This document shows, one piece after another, positions 7,311 to 14,446 of a stretch of 64,000 nucleotides of DNA. The DNA lies in the NCBI RefSeq assembly GCF_014205055.1, contig NZ_JACHMS010000001.1, positions 7,964,501 to 8,028,500 on the forward strand, read 5' to 3'. The notes under the pieces are model-generated. The model made no database searches. It was not told the origin of the DNA and saw only the letters and a program-made list of their open reading frames with translations. A program made the translations under genes and the position numbers. This stretch comes from Streptomyces luteogriseus. Lineage in GTDB: Bacteria > Actinomycetota > Actinomycetes > Streptomycetales > Streptomycetaceae. Numbering within the stretch: the first letter of the stretch is position 1; each line of letters opens with the position of its first letter.

Positions 7311-8804
7311 ATGAACCGCACGTACACGAGCGACCGCCCCACCCCCACCCGTGACGGCCGTGCCGGCGCCGGAAGGGGCGGCAGCGGCTACGGCTCGCAG
7401 GCACCGCGCCGTACCGGCGCCCCCGTCCGCTCCGGCGGTTTCGGCCGTCGGCCCGCCGCGATGCGAGGTGAGTTCGCGCTACCCAGGACGATCACCCCCG
7501 CGCTGCCCCCGGTCGAGGGCTTCGCCGAGCTCGACATGCCGGAGCAGCTGCTGGCCGAACTCGGCAGGCAGGGTGTGACCGTGCCGTTCCCGATCCAGGG
7601 AGCGACGCTGCCGAACTCCTTGGCGGGCCGTGACGTACTGGGCCGCGGCCGCACCGGGTCCGGCAAGACGCTGGCCTTCGGCCTCGCCCTGCTCGCCCGC
7701 ACCGCCGGACAGCGTGCCGAGCCCCGCCAGCCGCTGGGGCTGATCCTCGTACCCACGCGTGAGTTGGCGCAGCAGGTGACCGACGCGCTGACCCCGTACG
7801 CCCGCTCCGTGCGGCTGCGGCTGGCCACGGTGGTGGGCGGCATGTCGATCGGCAGGCAGGCCAGTGCGCTGCGCGGCGGGGCCGAGGTCGTCGTCGCGAC
7901 CCCGGGCCGGCTCAAGGACCTCATCGACCGCGGCGAATGCCGGCTGAACCAGGTGGGCATCACCGTGCTGGACGAGGCCGACCAGATGGCCGACATGGGC
8001 TTCATGCCCCAGGTCACCGCGTTGCTCGACCAGGTGCGCCCGGAGGGGCAGCGGATGCTGTTCTCCGCCACCCTGGACCGCAACGTCGACCTTCTGGTAC
8101 GCCGCTACCTGACCGACCCCGTCGTGCACTCCGTCGACCCGTCGGCCGGTGCGGTCACGACGATGGAGCACCACGTCCTGCACGTCCACGGCGCAGACAA
8201 GCAGGCCGCCACCACCGAGATCGCCGCCCGCGACGGCCGCGTGATCATGTTCCTGGACACCAAGCACGCCGTCGACCGGCTGACCCAGGACCTGCTCAAC
8301 AGCGGGGTGCGGGCCGCCGCGCTGCACGGCGGCAAGTCGCAGCCCCAGCGCACCCGCACGCTGGCGCAGTTCAAGACGGGTCACGTCACCGTGCTGGTGG
8401 CGACCAATGTCGCGGCGCGCGGCATCCACGTCGACAACCTCGACCTGGTCGTCAACGTCGATCCGCCGACCGATCACAAGGACTACCTCCACCGCGGCGG
8501 CCGTACCGCCCGCGCCGGCGAGTCCGGCAGCGTCGTCACCCTGGTCACGCCGAACCAGCGCCGAGGCATGGTCCGTCTGATGTCGGCCGCCGGAATCCGG
8601 CCGCAGACCACCCAGATCCGCTCGGGCGACGAGGCCCTGAACCGGATTACCGGAGCTCAGGCCCCGTCCGGTATCCCGGTCGTCATCACCGCACCGGTGG
8701 TCGAACGCCCCAAGCGCAGCGCCACGTCCCGAGGCCGCCGCCGCCCCGCCTCGGCGACCAGGCGCACCCCCGTACGCCAGTCCGGCTTCGGCACGGTGGC
8801 CTAG
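7311..8804 (+). CDS. DEAD-box ATP-dependent RNA helicase
   Basis: The 497-residue protein has an N-terminal basic Gly/Arg-rich tail, then both RecA-like domains. Visible motifs are the Q motif around PFPIQ, motif I GRTGSGKT (Lys near 119), Ia PTRELAQQ, Ib TPGR, II DEAD (221-224), III SAT (252-254), V ATNVAARGI and VI HRGGRTARAG (from about 394). The C-terminal tail is basic and Arg-rich, suited to RNA binding. The ATG at 7311 follows GAGGAAGG with 6-base spacing. It would unwind structured RNA, and its position between two cspA genes suggests a cold-adaptation role. Motif VI has the Gly-Gly/Ala form common in actinobacterial homologues. Confidence 0.93.
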   Translation: MNRTYTSDRPTPTRDGRAGAGRGGSGYGSQAPRRTGAPVRSGGFGRRPAAMRGEFALPRTITPALPPVEGFAELDMPEQLLAELGRQGVTVPFPIQGATLPNSLAGRDVLGRGRTGSGKTLAFGLALLARTAGQRAEPRQPLGLILVPTRELAQQVTDALTPYARSVRLRLATVVGGMSIGRQASALRGGAEVVVATPGRLKDLIDRGECRLNQVGITVLDEADQMADMGFMPQVTALLDQVRPEGQRMLFSATLDRNVDLLVRRYLTDPVVHSVDPSAGAVTTMEHHVLHVHGADKQAATTEIAARDGRVIMFLDTKHAVDRLTQDLLNSGVRAAALHGGKSQPQRTRTLAQFKTGHVTVLVATNVAARGIHVDNLDLVVNVDPPTDHKDYLHRGGRTARAGESGSVVTLVTPNQRRGMVRLMSAAGIRPQTTQIRSGDEALNRITGAQAPSGIPVVITAPVVERPKRSATSRGRRRPASATRRTPVRQSGFGTVA

Positions 8805-8850
8805 AACTTTCGTGATCAGGAAGCCGGCCCATCTCTGCAGGAGGCACCCT

Positions 8851-9255
8851 TTGACGCTGGTTCAGACGCAGCCCCGTTCGGCGGACGCCGACCCCATGCA
8901 CAGGACGGCGGCGGAGGTCATGGACGCGGCCGGACCCCAGGTCTGTGACGACATGAGCGTGGAGGTGGCGCTGGCCGTCATGGCCGCCGCACGCACGGGC
9001 CGACTGGTCGTCTGCGACCAGGACGGCCAGTGCACCGGCCTGGTCACCCGTACCGAACTCGCCGCGGTCCGTGACAGCTCCGACTACACGGACCGGGTCC
9101 GCCTGCGCGACATCCTCGGCGACCACGGTTCGTTCGCCTCACCCGTGACCACGATGGCCGAAGCCGAGCACGCGATGCGCACCCGTCGGCTCGGTGTCCT
9201 GCCGGTGGTCGACGAGCAAGGCAGCGCCCTGGGCGTCCTCGCCCTCTCCCGCTGA
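8851..9255 (+). CDS. CBS-domain pair protein
   Basis: The 134-residue protein is made of two CBS motifs. The first covers TAAEVMDAAGPQVCDDMSVE to TGLVTRTELAAVR, and the second runs from DILGDHGSFASPVTTMAEAE to GVLPVVDEQGSALGVLALSR. Such pairs bind adenosine nucleotides and act as energy or redox sensors. The TTG at 8851 is chosen because CAGGAGG at 8838-8844 lies 6 bases before it. It starts 46 bases after the helicase stop and is probably co-transcribed with it. No catalytic domain is attached. Confidence 0.82.
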   Translation: MTLVQTQPRSADADPMHRTAAEVMDAAGPQVCDDMSVEVALAVMAAARTGRLVVCDQDGQCTGLVTRTELAAVRDSSDYTDRVRLRDILGDHGSFASPVTTMAEAEHAMRTRRLGVLPVVDEQGSALGVLALSR

Positions 9256-9308
9256 AACACCTGGCCCCTGGTCGGACCGTTCTCCCCCTCTTCTCTCTGT
9301 GAGGCCAC

Positions 9309-9617
9309 ATGCGCTGCGTCATCGCCCGCTTCCCCTTCGAGCTCACCAAGGGCGGCGTGCTGGAATCGATGAAGGGCATCAAGCCCGAACCGGTCACCGG
9401 CGAATCGGTGATCATCGGCCGCCGCCACTACCCCGTGAAGCAGGTCGGCCAGGTCGTCACGCGCCAGGACCGCCGTGACTTCAGCTCCGCCGAAGTCCTG
9501 CGGGCCATGGCTCAGCTCGGCTTCACCTGCCGCGCCGTTCCCAAGGCCGCGCCCCTGGGCAGTCTCAGCCCGATGCAGCACGCCTCCGCGATGCTCGGCA
9601 CCCCCGTCACGGTCTGA
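9309..9617 (+). CDS. Conserved small protein downstream of the cold-shock helicase
   Basis: The ATG at 9309 opens 102 residues, basic and without signal peptide or transmembrane helix. The protein starts MRCVIARFPFELTKGGVLES and contains IIGRRHYPVKQVGQVVTRQD. I recall small proteins of this type next to Streptomyces DEAD-box/cspA loci but cannot name a function. Spacing of 53 bases from the CBS gene, and the double hairpin after the stop, make it the last gene of the helicase transcription unit. An RNA-related role is a guess from context only. Confidence 0.7.
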   Translation: MRCVIARFPFELTKGGVLESMKGIKPEPVTGESVIIGRRHYPVKQVGQVVTRQDRRDFSSAEVLRAMAQLGFTCRAVPKAAPLGSLSPMQHASAMLGTPVTV

Positions 9618-9650
9618 CGGGGTAAACAGACACGAGCCGACACCTGAACA

Positions 9651-9692
9651 GCAGTGTGGGCCCGACCGGTACGCCGGTCGGGCCCACACTGC
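9651..9692. terminator. Bidirectional-type terminator hairpin, 19-bp perfect stem
   Basis: The arm GCAGTGTGGGCCCGACCGG at 9651-9669 pairs perfectly with 9674-9692 around a TACG loop, a UNCG-class tetraloop. It begins 33 bases after the stop of the 102-residue gene. It should end the helicase-CBS transcript. Confidence 0.9.
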
Positions 9693-9735
9693 GTGCAGCC
9701 GGTTCCCGTCACCGCTGCCCTGCCGCAGTTCCTTC

Positions 9736-9768
9736 GGGGCCCTGGTGCCAGTACGGCGCCAGGGCCCC
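9736..9768 (+). terminator. Second hairpin, just before the MerR-like gene
   Basis: GGGGCCCTGG (9736-9745) pairs with CCAGGGCCCC (9759-9768). The stem continues inward with TGCC/GGCG, one pair being G-T, around AGTAC. It lies 43 bases after the first terminator and ends 25 bases before the ATG at 9794. It may be a back-up terminator or part of the leader of the next gene. Confidence 0.6.
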
Positions 9769-9793
9769 TCCACGCGTTCCACAGAGCGGTGCA

Positions 9794-10132
9794 ATGACAG
9801 CAGACGACACGTTCGGCCGATTCGATGACGACGACTACCCCGCGAACACCATGGGCCGGGCCGCCGAACTGCTCGGCACCACACAGGGCTTACTCCGGGC
9901 CATCGGCGAACACCGCCTCATCACCCCGCTGCGCTCCGCAGGCGGACATCGCCGCTACTCCCGCTACCAGTTGCGCGTTGCCGCCCGCGCCCGGGAACTC
10001 GTCGACCACGAGACCCCCATCGAGGCCGCCTGCCGGATCGTCATCCTTGAAGACCAGCTCGAGGAAGCCCAGCGCCTCAACGCCGAATACCGCCGCGCCG
10101 CCGAATCAGCGAGCCCAACGGCAGCAGCATGA
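9794..10132 (+). CDS. MerR-like DNA-binding regulator, small
   Basis: The 112-residue protein has an acidic N-terminal tail followed by a winged-helix segment, MGRAAELLGTTQGLLRAIGE, then LRSAGGHRRYSRYQL with the GGHRRY wing typical of MerR-type DNA-binding domains. The C-terminal half is a short helix (IEAACRIVILEDQLEEAQRL) suited to dimerisation. There is no effector domain and no Cys-rich metal site. The ATG at 9794 has a weak ribosome site (GAGCGG). It lies between the helicase operon and the second cspA, so it may regulate the cold-shock block; that is inference from position. Confidence 0.75.
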   Translation: MTADDTFGRFDDDDYPANTMGRAAELLGTTQGLLRAIGEHRLITPLRSAGGHRRYSRYQLRVAARARELVDHETPIEAACRIVILEDQLEEAQRLNAEYRRAAESASPTAAA

Positions 10133-10224
10133 GGCGAGCGTGCCCGTCAGCGTCGGTGGGCGCCGTACGCACGGGCTCGGTGTGCGGTTGATCATTTCCT
10201 GTGGTGACGCGGGGTGTTGGCGTG

Positions 10225-10290
10225 TAGCGTCTGCGTCAGCTGTCGTGGTTCGGAATTCCCTCTTGCCCACGCCTTCGGTGTGGGCGTTTT
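10225..10290 (+). promoter_or_regulatory. Leader of the second cspA, with hairpin and T-run
   Basis: TAGCGT at 10225-10230 resembles a -10 box. The leader then carries GCCCACGCC (10265-10273) paired with GGTGTGGGC (10277-10285) around TTC, followed by GTTTTGC. This looks like an intrinsic terminator placed 86 bases before the ATG. It aligns with the leader of the first cspA (6588-6666) in order and in several words, which argues for a shared regulatory RNA rather than a chance hairpin. It could also terminate the MerR-like gene. Confidence 0.45.
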
Positions 10291-10375
10291 GCTGTGCTGT
10301 GCCGCAGGGACCAGGGCGATCACCTCCGTCTGCCACAAGGAGTGGGAGGCGTTCATCGACTGGAAGGCATGAGAC

Positions 10376-10579
10376 ATGGCTACGGGAACTGTGAAGTGGT
10401 TCAACGCGGAGAAGGGCTTCGGCTTCATCGCGCAGGATGGCGGCGGCCCGGATGTCTTCGCGCACTACTCCGCGATCAACTCCACCGGCTTTCGTGAGCT
10501 CCAGGAGGGCCAGGCCGTGACGTTCGACGTCACCCAGGGCCAGAAGGGCCCGCAGGCCGAGAACATCAACGTGGCCTGA
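10376..10579 (+). CDS. Cold-shock protein, CspA family (second copy)
   Basis: The 67-residue cold-shock domain has RNP1 KGFGFIAQ and RNP2 VFAHYS. It differs from the copy at 6761 mainly in the middle loop (SAINSTGFRELQEG) and the tail. It should bind single-stranded RNA/DNA as a chaperone. The ATG at 10376 follows GGAAGG at about 10361 with a longish spacer. The leader contains an attenuator-like hairpin, and an 18-bp perfect terminator follows at 10690-10729. Two near-identical genes within 4 kb suggest a duplication that kept the leader. Confidence 0.95.
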   Translation: MATGTVKWFNAEKGFGFIAQDGGGPDVFAHYSAINSTGFRELQEGQAVTFDVTQGQKGPQAENINVA

Positions 10580-10689
10580 CCTCGCAGACCTGGCCGAGAG
10601 ATCGCGCACGCCGCGTCCAGGTGGCCGCCGCCCCTGCGGGTTCTGCCACCCACCCGGACGAAGGCGCCTGCTCTCGTGCCGGCCGGCAG

Positions 10690-10729
10690 GATCAGGGGCC
10701 GCGCAGCAATGGCTGCGCGGCCCCTGATC
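10690..10729. terminator. 18-bp perfect terminator stem between convergent genes
   Basis: GATCAGGGGCCGCGCAGC at 10690-10707 pairs perfectly with 10712-10729 around an AATG loop. It lies between the second cspA and the reverse-strand gene ending at 10854, so it can serve both. Confidence 0.88.
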
Positions 10730-10853
10730 TGTGGAGGGCACCGGGGCCGGTGCGACTTCGGCCCGAACCTCCCGACCTCAGTCGCTGCAAGCGTCGTCGG
10801 GCACGGGCGCCGCATGTCCTGCGCGGCTGCCGTGAGCTCGAAGGAGTCGACGC

Positions 10854-11414
10854 TCAGACACTCCTCCAGGCGTCGAGGAAGGCTTTCCGTCCAGCCGGAT
10901 CGTCCGACCTGCGGTCCGCGTGCAGGACGCGCCAGGCGGTGAGCTCGATATCTCGGAGCCACAGTTCTCCGATGACCTGTGTCTTGACGTCGGGCAGATG
11001 GTCGGACTCGACGAGGGCTTGACCGATCACCTCCCCGGCCGCGACGCGCTGGGGCGCGGTCATCTCATCGACGGCCGAGAGGATCTGCCGGGCCAGGGCG
11101 GTTCCTTCTCCTGCCAGGGAACGCAGCACCGGAGCCTTGATGTTGGCGGGCAGCAGGTACGCGGTGCCCGACGACCTCCACAGGTCCGACCAGAAGCGTT
11201 CTCCTGCCTTGGTGGGGGCAGGTAGCGCGGCCAGCAGCCCGAGGAGACGGCCGGTGGCCGCATAGCCATCGGAGTGGGCGGCTGCGACCACCGCGATCCC
11301 GGCGACGCGCTCCACGTCGAGCTGGCCGGCTTCGAGATGCGGTGCCAGGTCCAGTTGGTGTTCCAACTGGTCTGCCAGGGCGGTGGATACGTGGGGGCGG
11401 ACCTCAGGAAGCAT
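10854..11414 (-). CDS. Hypothetical protein, 186 residues, mostly helical
   Basis: The chosen ATG at 11414 (MLPEVRPHVSTALADQLEHQ) has AAGGA seven bases upstream on the reverse strand. The open frame reaches back to 11540, but that extension is Arg/Ser-rich and unlike the rest. The body is rich in Leu, Ala and Glu and is predicted helical, with repeats of the kind seen in HEAT/ARM-like proteins, though not clear enough to call. There is no signal peptide or transmembrane helix. I do not recognise the family. It converges on the second cspA and is divergent from the TrhA gene. Confidence 0.65.
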   Translation of the reverse strand: MLPEVRPHVSTALADQLEHQLDLAPHLEAGQLDVERVAGIAVVAAAHSDGYAATGRLLGLLAALPAPTKAGERFWSDLWRSSGTAYLLPANIKAPVLRSLAGEGTALARQILSAVDEMTAPQRVAAGEVIGQALVESDHLPDVKTQVIGELWLRDIELTAWRVLHADRRSDDPAGRKAFLDAWRSV

Positions 11415-11635
11415 CGGCGATCCTTGCGCGTAGGCGAGCGGAGATGCCCGCTCGGAAGCCCTGATCGTTCCCATGACCAGCCGTTCTACTCGGCTTCGGC
11501 ACGCCCGATCGGTGGAAGCCTCAAGGGGACTGGAGTTCACACGGCGGCGAACCGGCCCGCGCCCGGCGACGTAACTCTGGGGTTCTGGACCGACCTCCCG
11601 TCATGTGTCCGGGTGAGGTTTCCTAGCATGACCGC

Positions 11636-12466
11636 ATGATTGCCAGTGACGCCCAGGAGCCCGGGGGAGGACGAGAAGCTGTGTCCCGGGACGCCGCTGA
11701 AGTCGATTGTGGTCACGTCGCGTCAGCGCGCGGAGAGCGCCGTGCAGACGGGCTGGCCGACCCATCACAGGGCGACCATGCGGGGGAGGGGGCTCACTCG
11801 GTTGCTGCTCTGGTGGAGCGGGTGTCTGACCTGGCCGAGCCGATCAAGCCGAGGTTGCGTGGCTGGCTCCATACCGGAATGGTCCCCGCCGCACTGATCG
11901 CAGGCGTCGTGCTCATCTGCCTGGCCCGTACTCCGCAGGCGGCCCTGGCCTGCGCCGTGTACTCGGTCACCGCCTGGCTGCTGTTCGCGACCAGCGCCAT
12001 CTACCACCGCGGCACCTGGGGACCGCTCGGCGAGGCTCTTCTGCGACGCCTCGACCACGCCAACATCTTCCTGATCATCGCCGGCACCTGCACCCCCTTG
12101 GCGGTGCTCCTCCTCCCGCCGGACCGGCGGTCCGTGCTGCTGTGGATCGTCTGGACGGGAGCGTTGGCCGGCATCGCGTTCCGGGTCCTGTGGGTCGGAG
12201 CTCCGCGCTGGCTGTACACCCCGTGCTACCTGGCGCTGGGGTGGGCACCGGTGAGCTACCTGCCCGACTTCCTGCACACCGGCGGAGCGGCCGTAGTGGT
12301 CCTGATCGTCGTCGGCGGTCTCCTCTACAGCGCGGGCGCGGTGGTCTACGCCCTCCAGCGGCCCGACCCCGCACCCCGCTGGTTCGGCTTCCACGAGGTA
12401 TTCCACGCGCTGACCGTGCTGGGCTTCACCGCGCACTACACCGCCATTTCCCTCGCCACCTACTGA
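11636..12466 (+). CDS. Hemolysin III / TrhA family membrane protein (PAQR superfamily)
   Basis: From about residue 70 the protein has seven hydrophobic helices. It carries the family hallmarks: SAIYHR after helix 2, RLDHANIFLIIAGTCTPLAV in the middle, and FHEVFHALTVLGFTAHY near the end. The conserved His, Asp and Ser form a metal site in PAQR-like proteins. Homologues regulate membrane energetics and lipid order; 'hemolysin III' is a historic name. The first about 65 residues from the ATG at 11636 are hydrophilic and unusual for the family, so translation may begin at an internal GTG near VERVSDLAEPIKPRLRG. A reverse-strand gene lies divergent, sharing about 220 bases of promoter space. Confidence 0.85.
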   Translation: MIASDAQEPGGGREAVSRDAAEVDCGHVASARGERRADGLADPSQGDHAGEGAHSVAALVERVSDLAEPIKPRLRGWLHTGMVPAALIAGVVLICLARTPQAALACAVYSVTAWLLFATSAIYHRGTWGPLGEALLRRLDHANIFLIIAGTCTPLAVLLLPPDRRSVLLWIVWTGALAGIAFRVLWVGAPRWLYTPCYLALGWAPVSYLPDFLHTGGAAVVVLIVVGGLLYSAGAVVYALQRPDPAPRWFGFHEVFHALTVLGFTAHYTAISLATY

Positions 12467-12688
12467 CCCCGCGAAAGCGTTCCGGTCCACCGCTCATCGC
12501 CCACGTCGCAGGGTGCTGGACCGCGACGGGCCGGGCGGTCGCCGACGCAATCGCCCCGCGGGTGAAAGCCGTCCGCGGTCCGGCCTGCAAGCTGGCTGCT
12601 CTCCAAGGCCGACGCTCGGTAATCAGGTGCCGGGGGAGAAGCGAAAGGAAGACGAGACAGCGGTCTTGAGCTGACGTCGGAGGGGCCC

Positions 12689-12880
12689 GTGTTCGAGGCG
12701 GAAGACATCAGGGATGGCGAGGCCACGACGTGGTCGACTGTCAGCGCCACGGACAGCGAACTGCTCGCGGGGGACGAGAGGGGTCTTTGCGCACGACGAG
12801 CCGGCCTACCGAACGGGTGCGGGCGGCGAATGTTGCCTCGCCCGCCGCACCGACTTCGTCGCCTGGCGGGCCGGGCAGGT
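12689..12880 (+). pseudogene. Possible PRC-barrel protein remnant
   Basis: A GTG at 12689 gives FEAEDIRD. One frame over come WRGHDVVD and, in a third frame, VFAHDEPAYRTGAGGECCLA. Together they resemble the start of the PRC-barrel proteins common in Streptomyces, where an FEADDIR-WRGHDVVD opening and a DEPAF segment are usual. At least two frameshifts separate the parts, and no full protein can be made. This is a weak pattern match with no search behind it. Confidence 0.35.
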
Positions 12881-12982
12881 GTGACTTTGATCGGTGGTTG
12901 GCGGGTGCCGCAGCCGGACCGGCTGGTCGCGTAACGTCTTTGATCTCTGGTCGGCGGGTTCCTAGATTGATAGTTGGCGGTT

Positions 12983-13023
12983 CGGAGACCGTGATCCGTG
13001 ACTCAACGTGAGGAGGGTCTCCG
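12983..13023. repeat. Inverted repeat of unknown role
   Basis: CGGAGACC at 12983-12990 is the reverse complement of GGTCTCCG at 13016-13023. The outer bases GGCGG and CCGCC can extend the stem past an internal loop. The intervening 25 bases contain GTGAGGAGG. It could be an end of a lost insertion element or a hairpin, but I find no transposase beside it. Confidence 0.4.
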
Positions 13024-13037
13024 CCCGCCGACGTGGA

Positions 13038-13250
13038 TCAGAAGTGCGTTGCGATGCCGAACACGCGGCGGAGTTGTGCCATGTCGTGACGATCGCGCTC
13101 CGAGGGCTCGCAGCCCTGGTGGAAGTAGACCTGCTGTTCGGTGGACAAGCACGCGACTGACGTCCCATGGATGGTGCCCGTCACGAAGCACGAGGACGGG
13201 TAGGTGAAGGGGCGCCCGGGTTCGGGTGACGCCTGTACTGCTGAATGCAA
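13038..13250 (-). pseudogene. C-terminal remnant of a nucleotidyltransferase-like protein
   Basis: The reverse-strand frame of 70 residues carries FVTGTIHGTSVACLSTEQQV, then FHQGCEPSERDRHDMAQLRR. This matches the end of small nucleotidyltransferases of the aminoglycoside/lincosamide type, where a substrate-loop 'CL..E.Q..FH.GYEP...D..D...L' pattern is usual. The N-terminal nucleotide-binding half (GGWAVD...D.D) is absent, and the first residues look random. It is probably dead. The assignment rests on pattern memory only. Confidence 0.4.
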
Positions 13251-13257
13251 TAAGCGC

Positions 13258-14274
13258 TCAGGCGAGAGCCTGGAGGCCGGTGGGCCACAACAGAGTGGTG
13301 GCCGCCCAGGTGAACCCTGCGCCGAAGGAGGTCACGACGACTCGTTGCCTGGCTTCCAGTTGCCCGTCGATCGCGGCGTGACTTAGCAGCAGGGGGATCG
13401 AAGCTGCAGAAGTGTTGCCGACTCGGGCGATGTTGGACGGTACGCGTTCGGCCGGAATGCCCAGGGCGTTGGCTACTGCTGCGCTGATGCGTGCGTTTGC
13501 TTGGTGGAGGATCAGCCTGTCAATGTCCTGGGCGGCCCATCCTGCTGCGGTGGCTGCCTCTTGAGTCACGTGAGTGATGCGGCGCACCGCGTGACGGAAT
13601 ACCTCGTTTCCGTGCATGCGTACGTAGAGATTCTCCAGGTCGGCAGTGGTTCGTGAGGGGCTCCGGGACCCGCCACCGGGGATGACGATGGCGTCTGCGT
13701 GCTCGCCGTCGCTGCCCCATACGGCTGGTCCGAGGGCTCCGGGTTCGTCGGCGTGTCCGGCTGTGAGTACGACTGCACCCGCTCCGTCACCGAAGATCGG
13801 CGCGGTGGATCGGTCGGCGGGGTCGATGACGGCCGACATCTTCTCCGCTCCGATGACCAGTACGGTGCCGACGGTTCCCGCGTGGATGAGTCCCGCTGCG
13901 GCAGTCGTTGCGTAGACGAAGCCCGAGCATCCTGCACCGAGGTCGAAGGCGGGCACTTGGCACAGGCCGAGTTGGTGGGCCACCACCGGTGCGGTGCCAG
14001 GCACGTGATGGTCCGGAGTGGCGGTGGCCAGGATGACGGCGTCTACGCGCTCGAGCTCCGCCGATTTCATTGCCCGCAGTCCTGCCTCCACGGCCAGGTT
14101 ACTGGTGGCAGTCGCCGGATCGGCGATGTGTCGCTCGGCAATACCGATACGGGTGCGGATCCATTCATCTGTCGTGTCCAGGCGTGCTGCAAGGTCGGCG
14201 TTGCTGACTTTCAGTGGGGGCAGATAGGACCCCAGGCCGATCAACCGCGCGGCAGGCACCGGCGACGGAGGCAT
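13258..14274 (-). CDS. 3-oxoacyl-ACP synthase III (KAS III, FabH-like)
   Basis: The 338-residue thiolase-fold enzyme has its catalytic triad in place: Cys116 in GAGCSGFVY, His257 in ILHQANARI and Asn287 in GNTSAASIP. KAS III enzymes condense an acyl-CoA starter with malonyl-ACP, or in special cases transfer acyl groups. The ATG at 14274 (MPPSPVPAARLIGLG) gives the usual N-terminus; a TTG at 14295 is also possible, and neither has a strong ribosome site. It is the last gene of the reverse-strand terpene/acyltransferase cluster and lies 151 bases after the WS/DGAT-ACP gene. That carrier domain is an obvious partner. It is probably a pathway-specific paralogue rather than the housekeeping FabH. 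Confidence 0.9.
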   Translation of the reverse strand: MPPSPVPAARLIGLGSYLPPLKVSNADLAARLDTTDEWIRTRIGIAERHIADPATATSNLAVEAGLRAMKSAELERVDAVILATATPDHHVPGTAPVVAHQLGLCQVPAFDLGAGCSGFVYATTAAAGLIHAGTVGTVLVIGAEKMSAVIDPADRSTAPIFGDGAGAVVLTAGHADEPGALGPAVWGSDGEHADAIVIPGGGSRSPSRTTADLENLYVRMHGNEVFRHAVRRITHVTQEAATAAGWAAQDIDRLILHQANARISAAVANALGIPAERVPSNIARVGNTSAASIPLLLSHAAIDGQLEARQRVVVTSFGAGFTWAATTLLWPTGLQALA

Positions 14275-14446
14275 GGCTTTACGTGCAAAGATCAACGGTT
14301 TGTCTTCTCTGTGCTCGCTCGTTGGCGTCAGCGGAAGGGATGCCTTCGGAATTGCGGACTGACCGGCTGCGCGTTGTGATCCCGCCGGCGTGCTGCCGCT
14401 GCGGCCGGTGATGACCGGCGCTGTTGACTGGGGAGCCGGGGCGCGA

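Noticed and set aside
12880..13037. Intact insertion sequence
   Set aside because: One inverted repeat is visible but there is no transposase frame and no second matching end.
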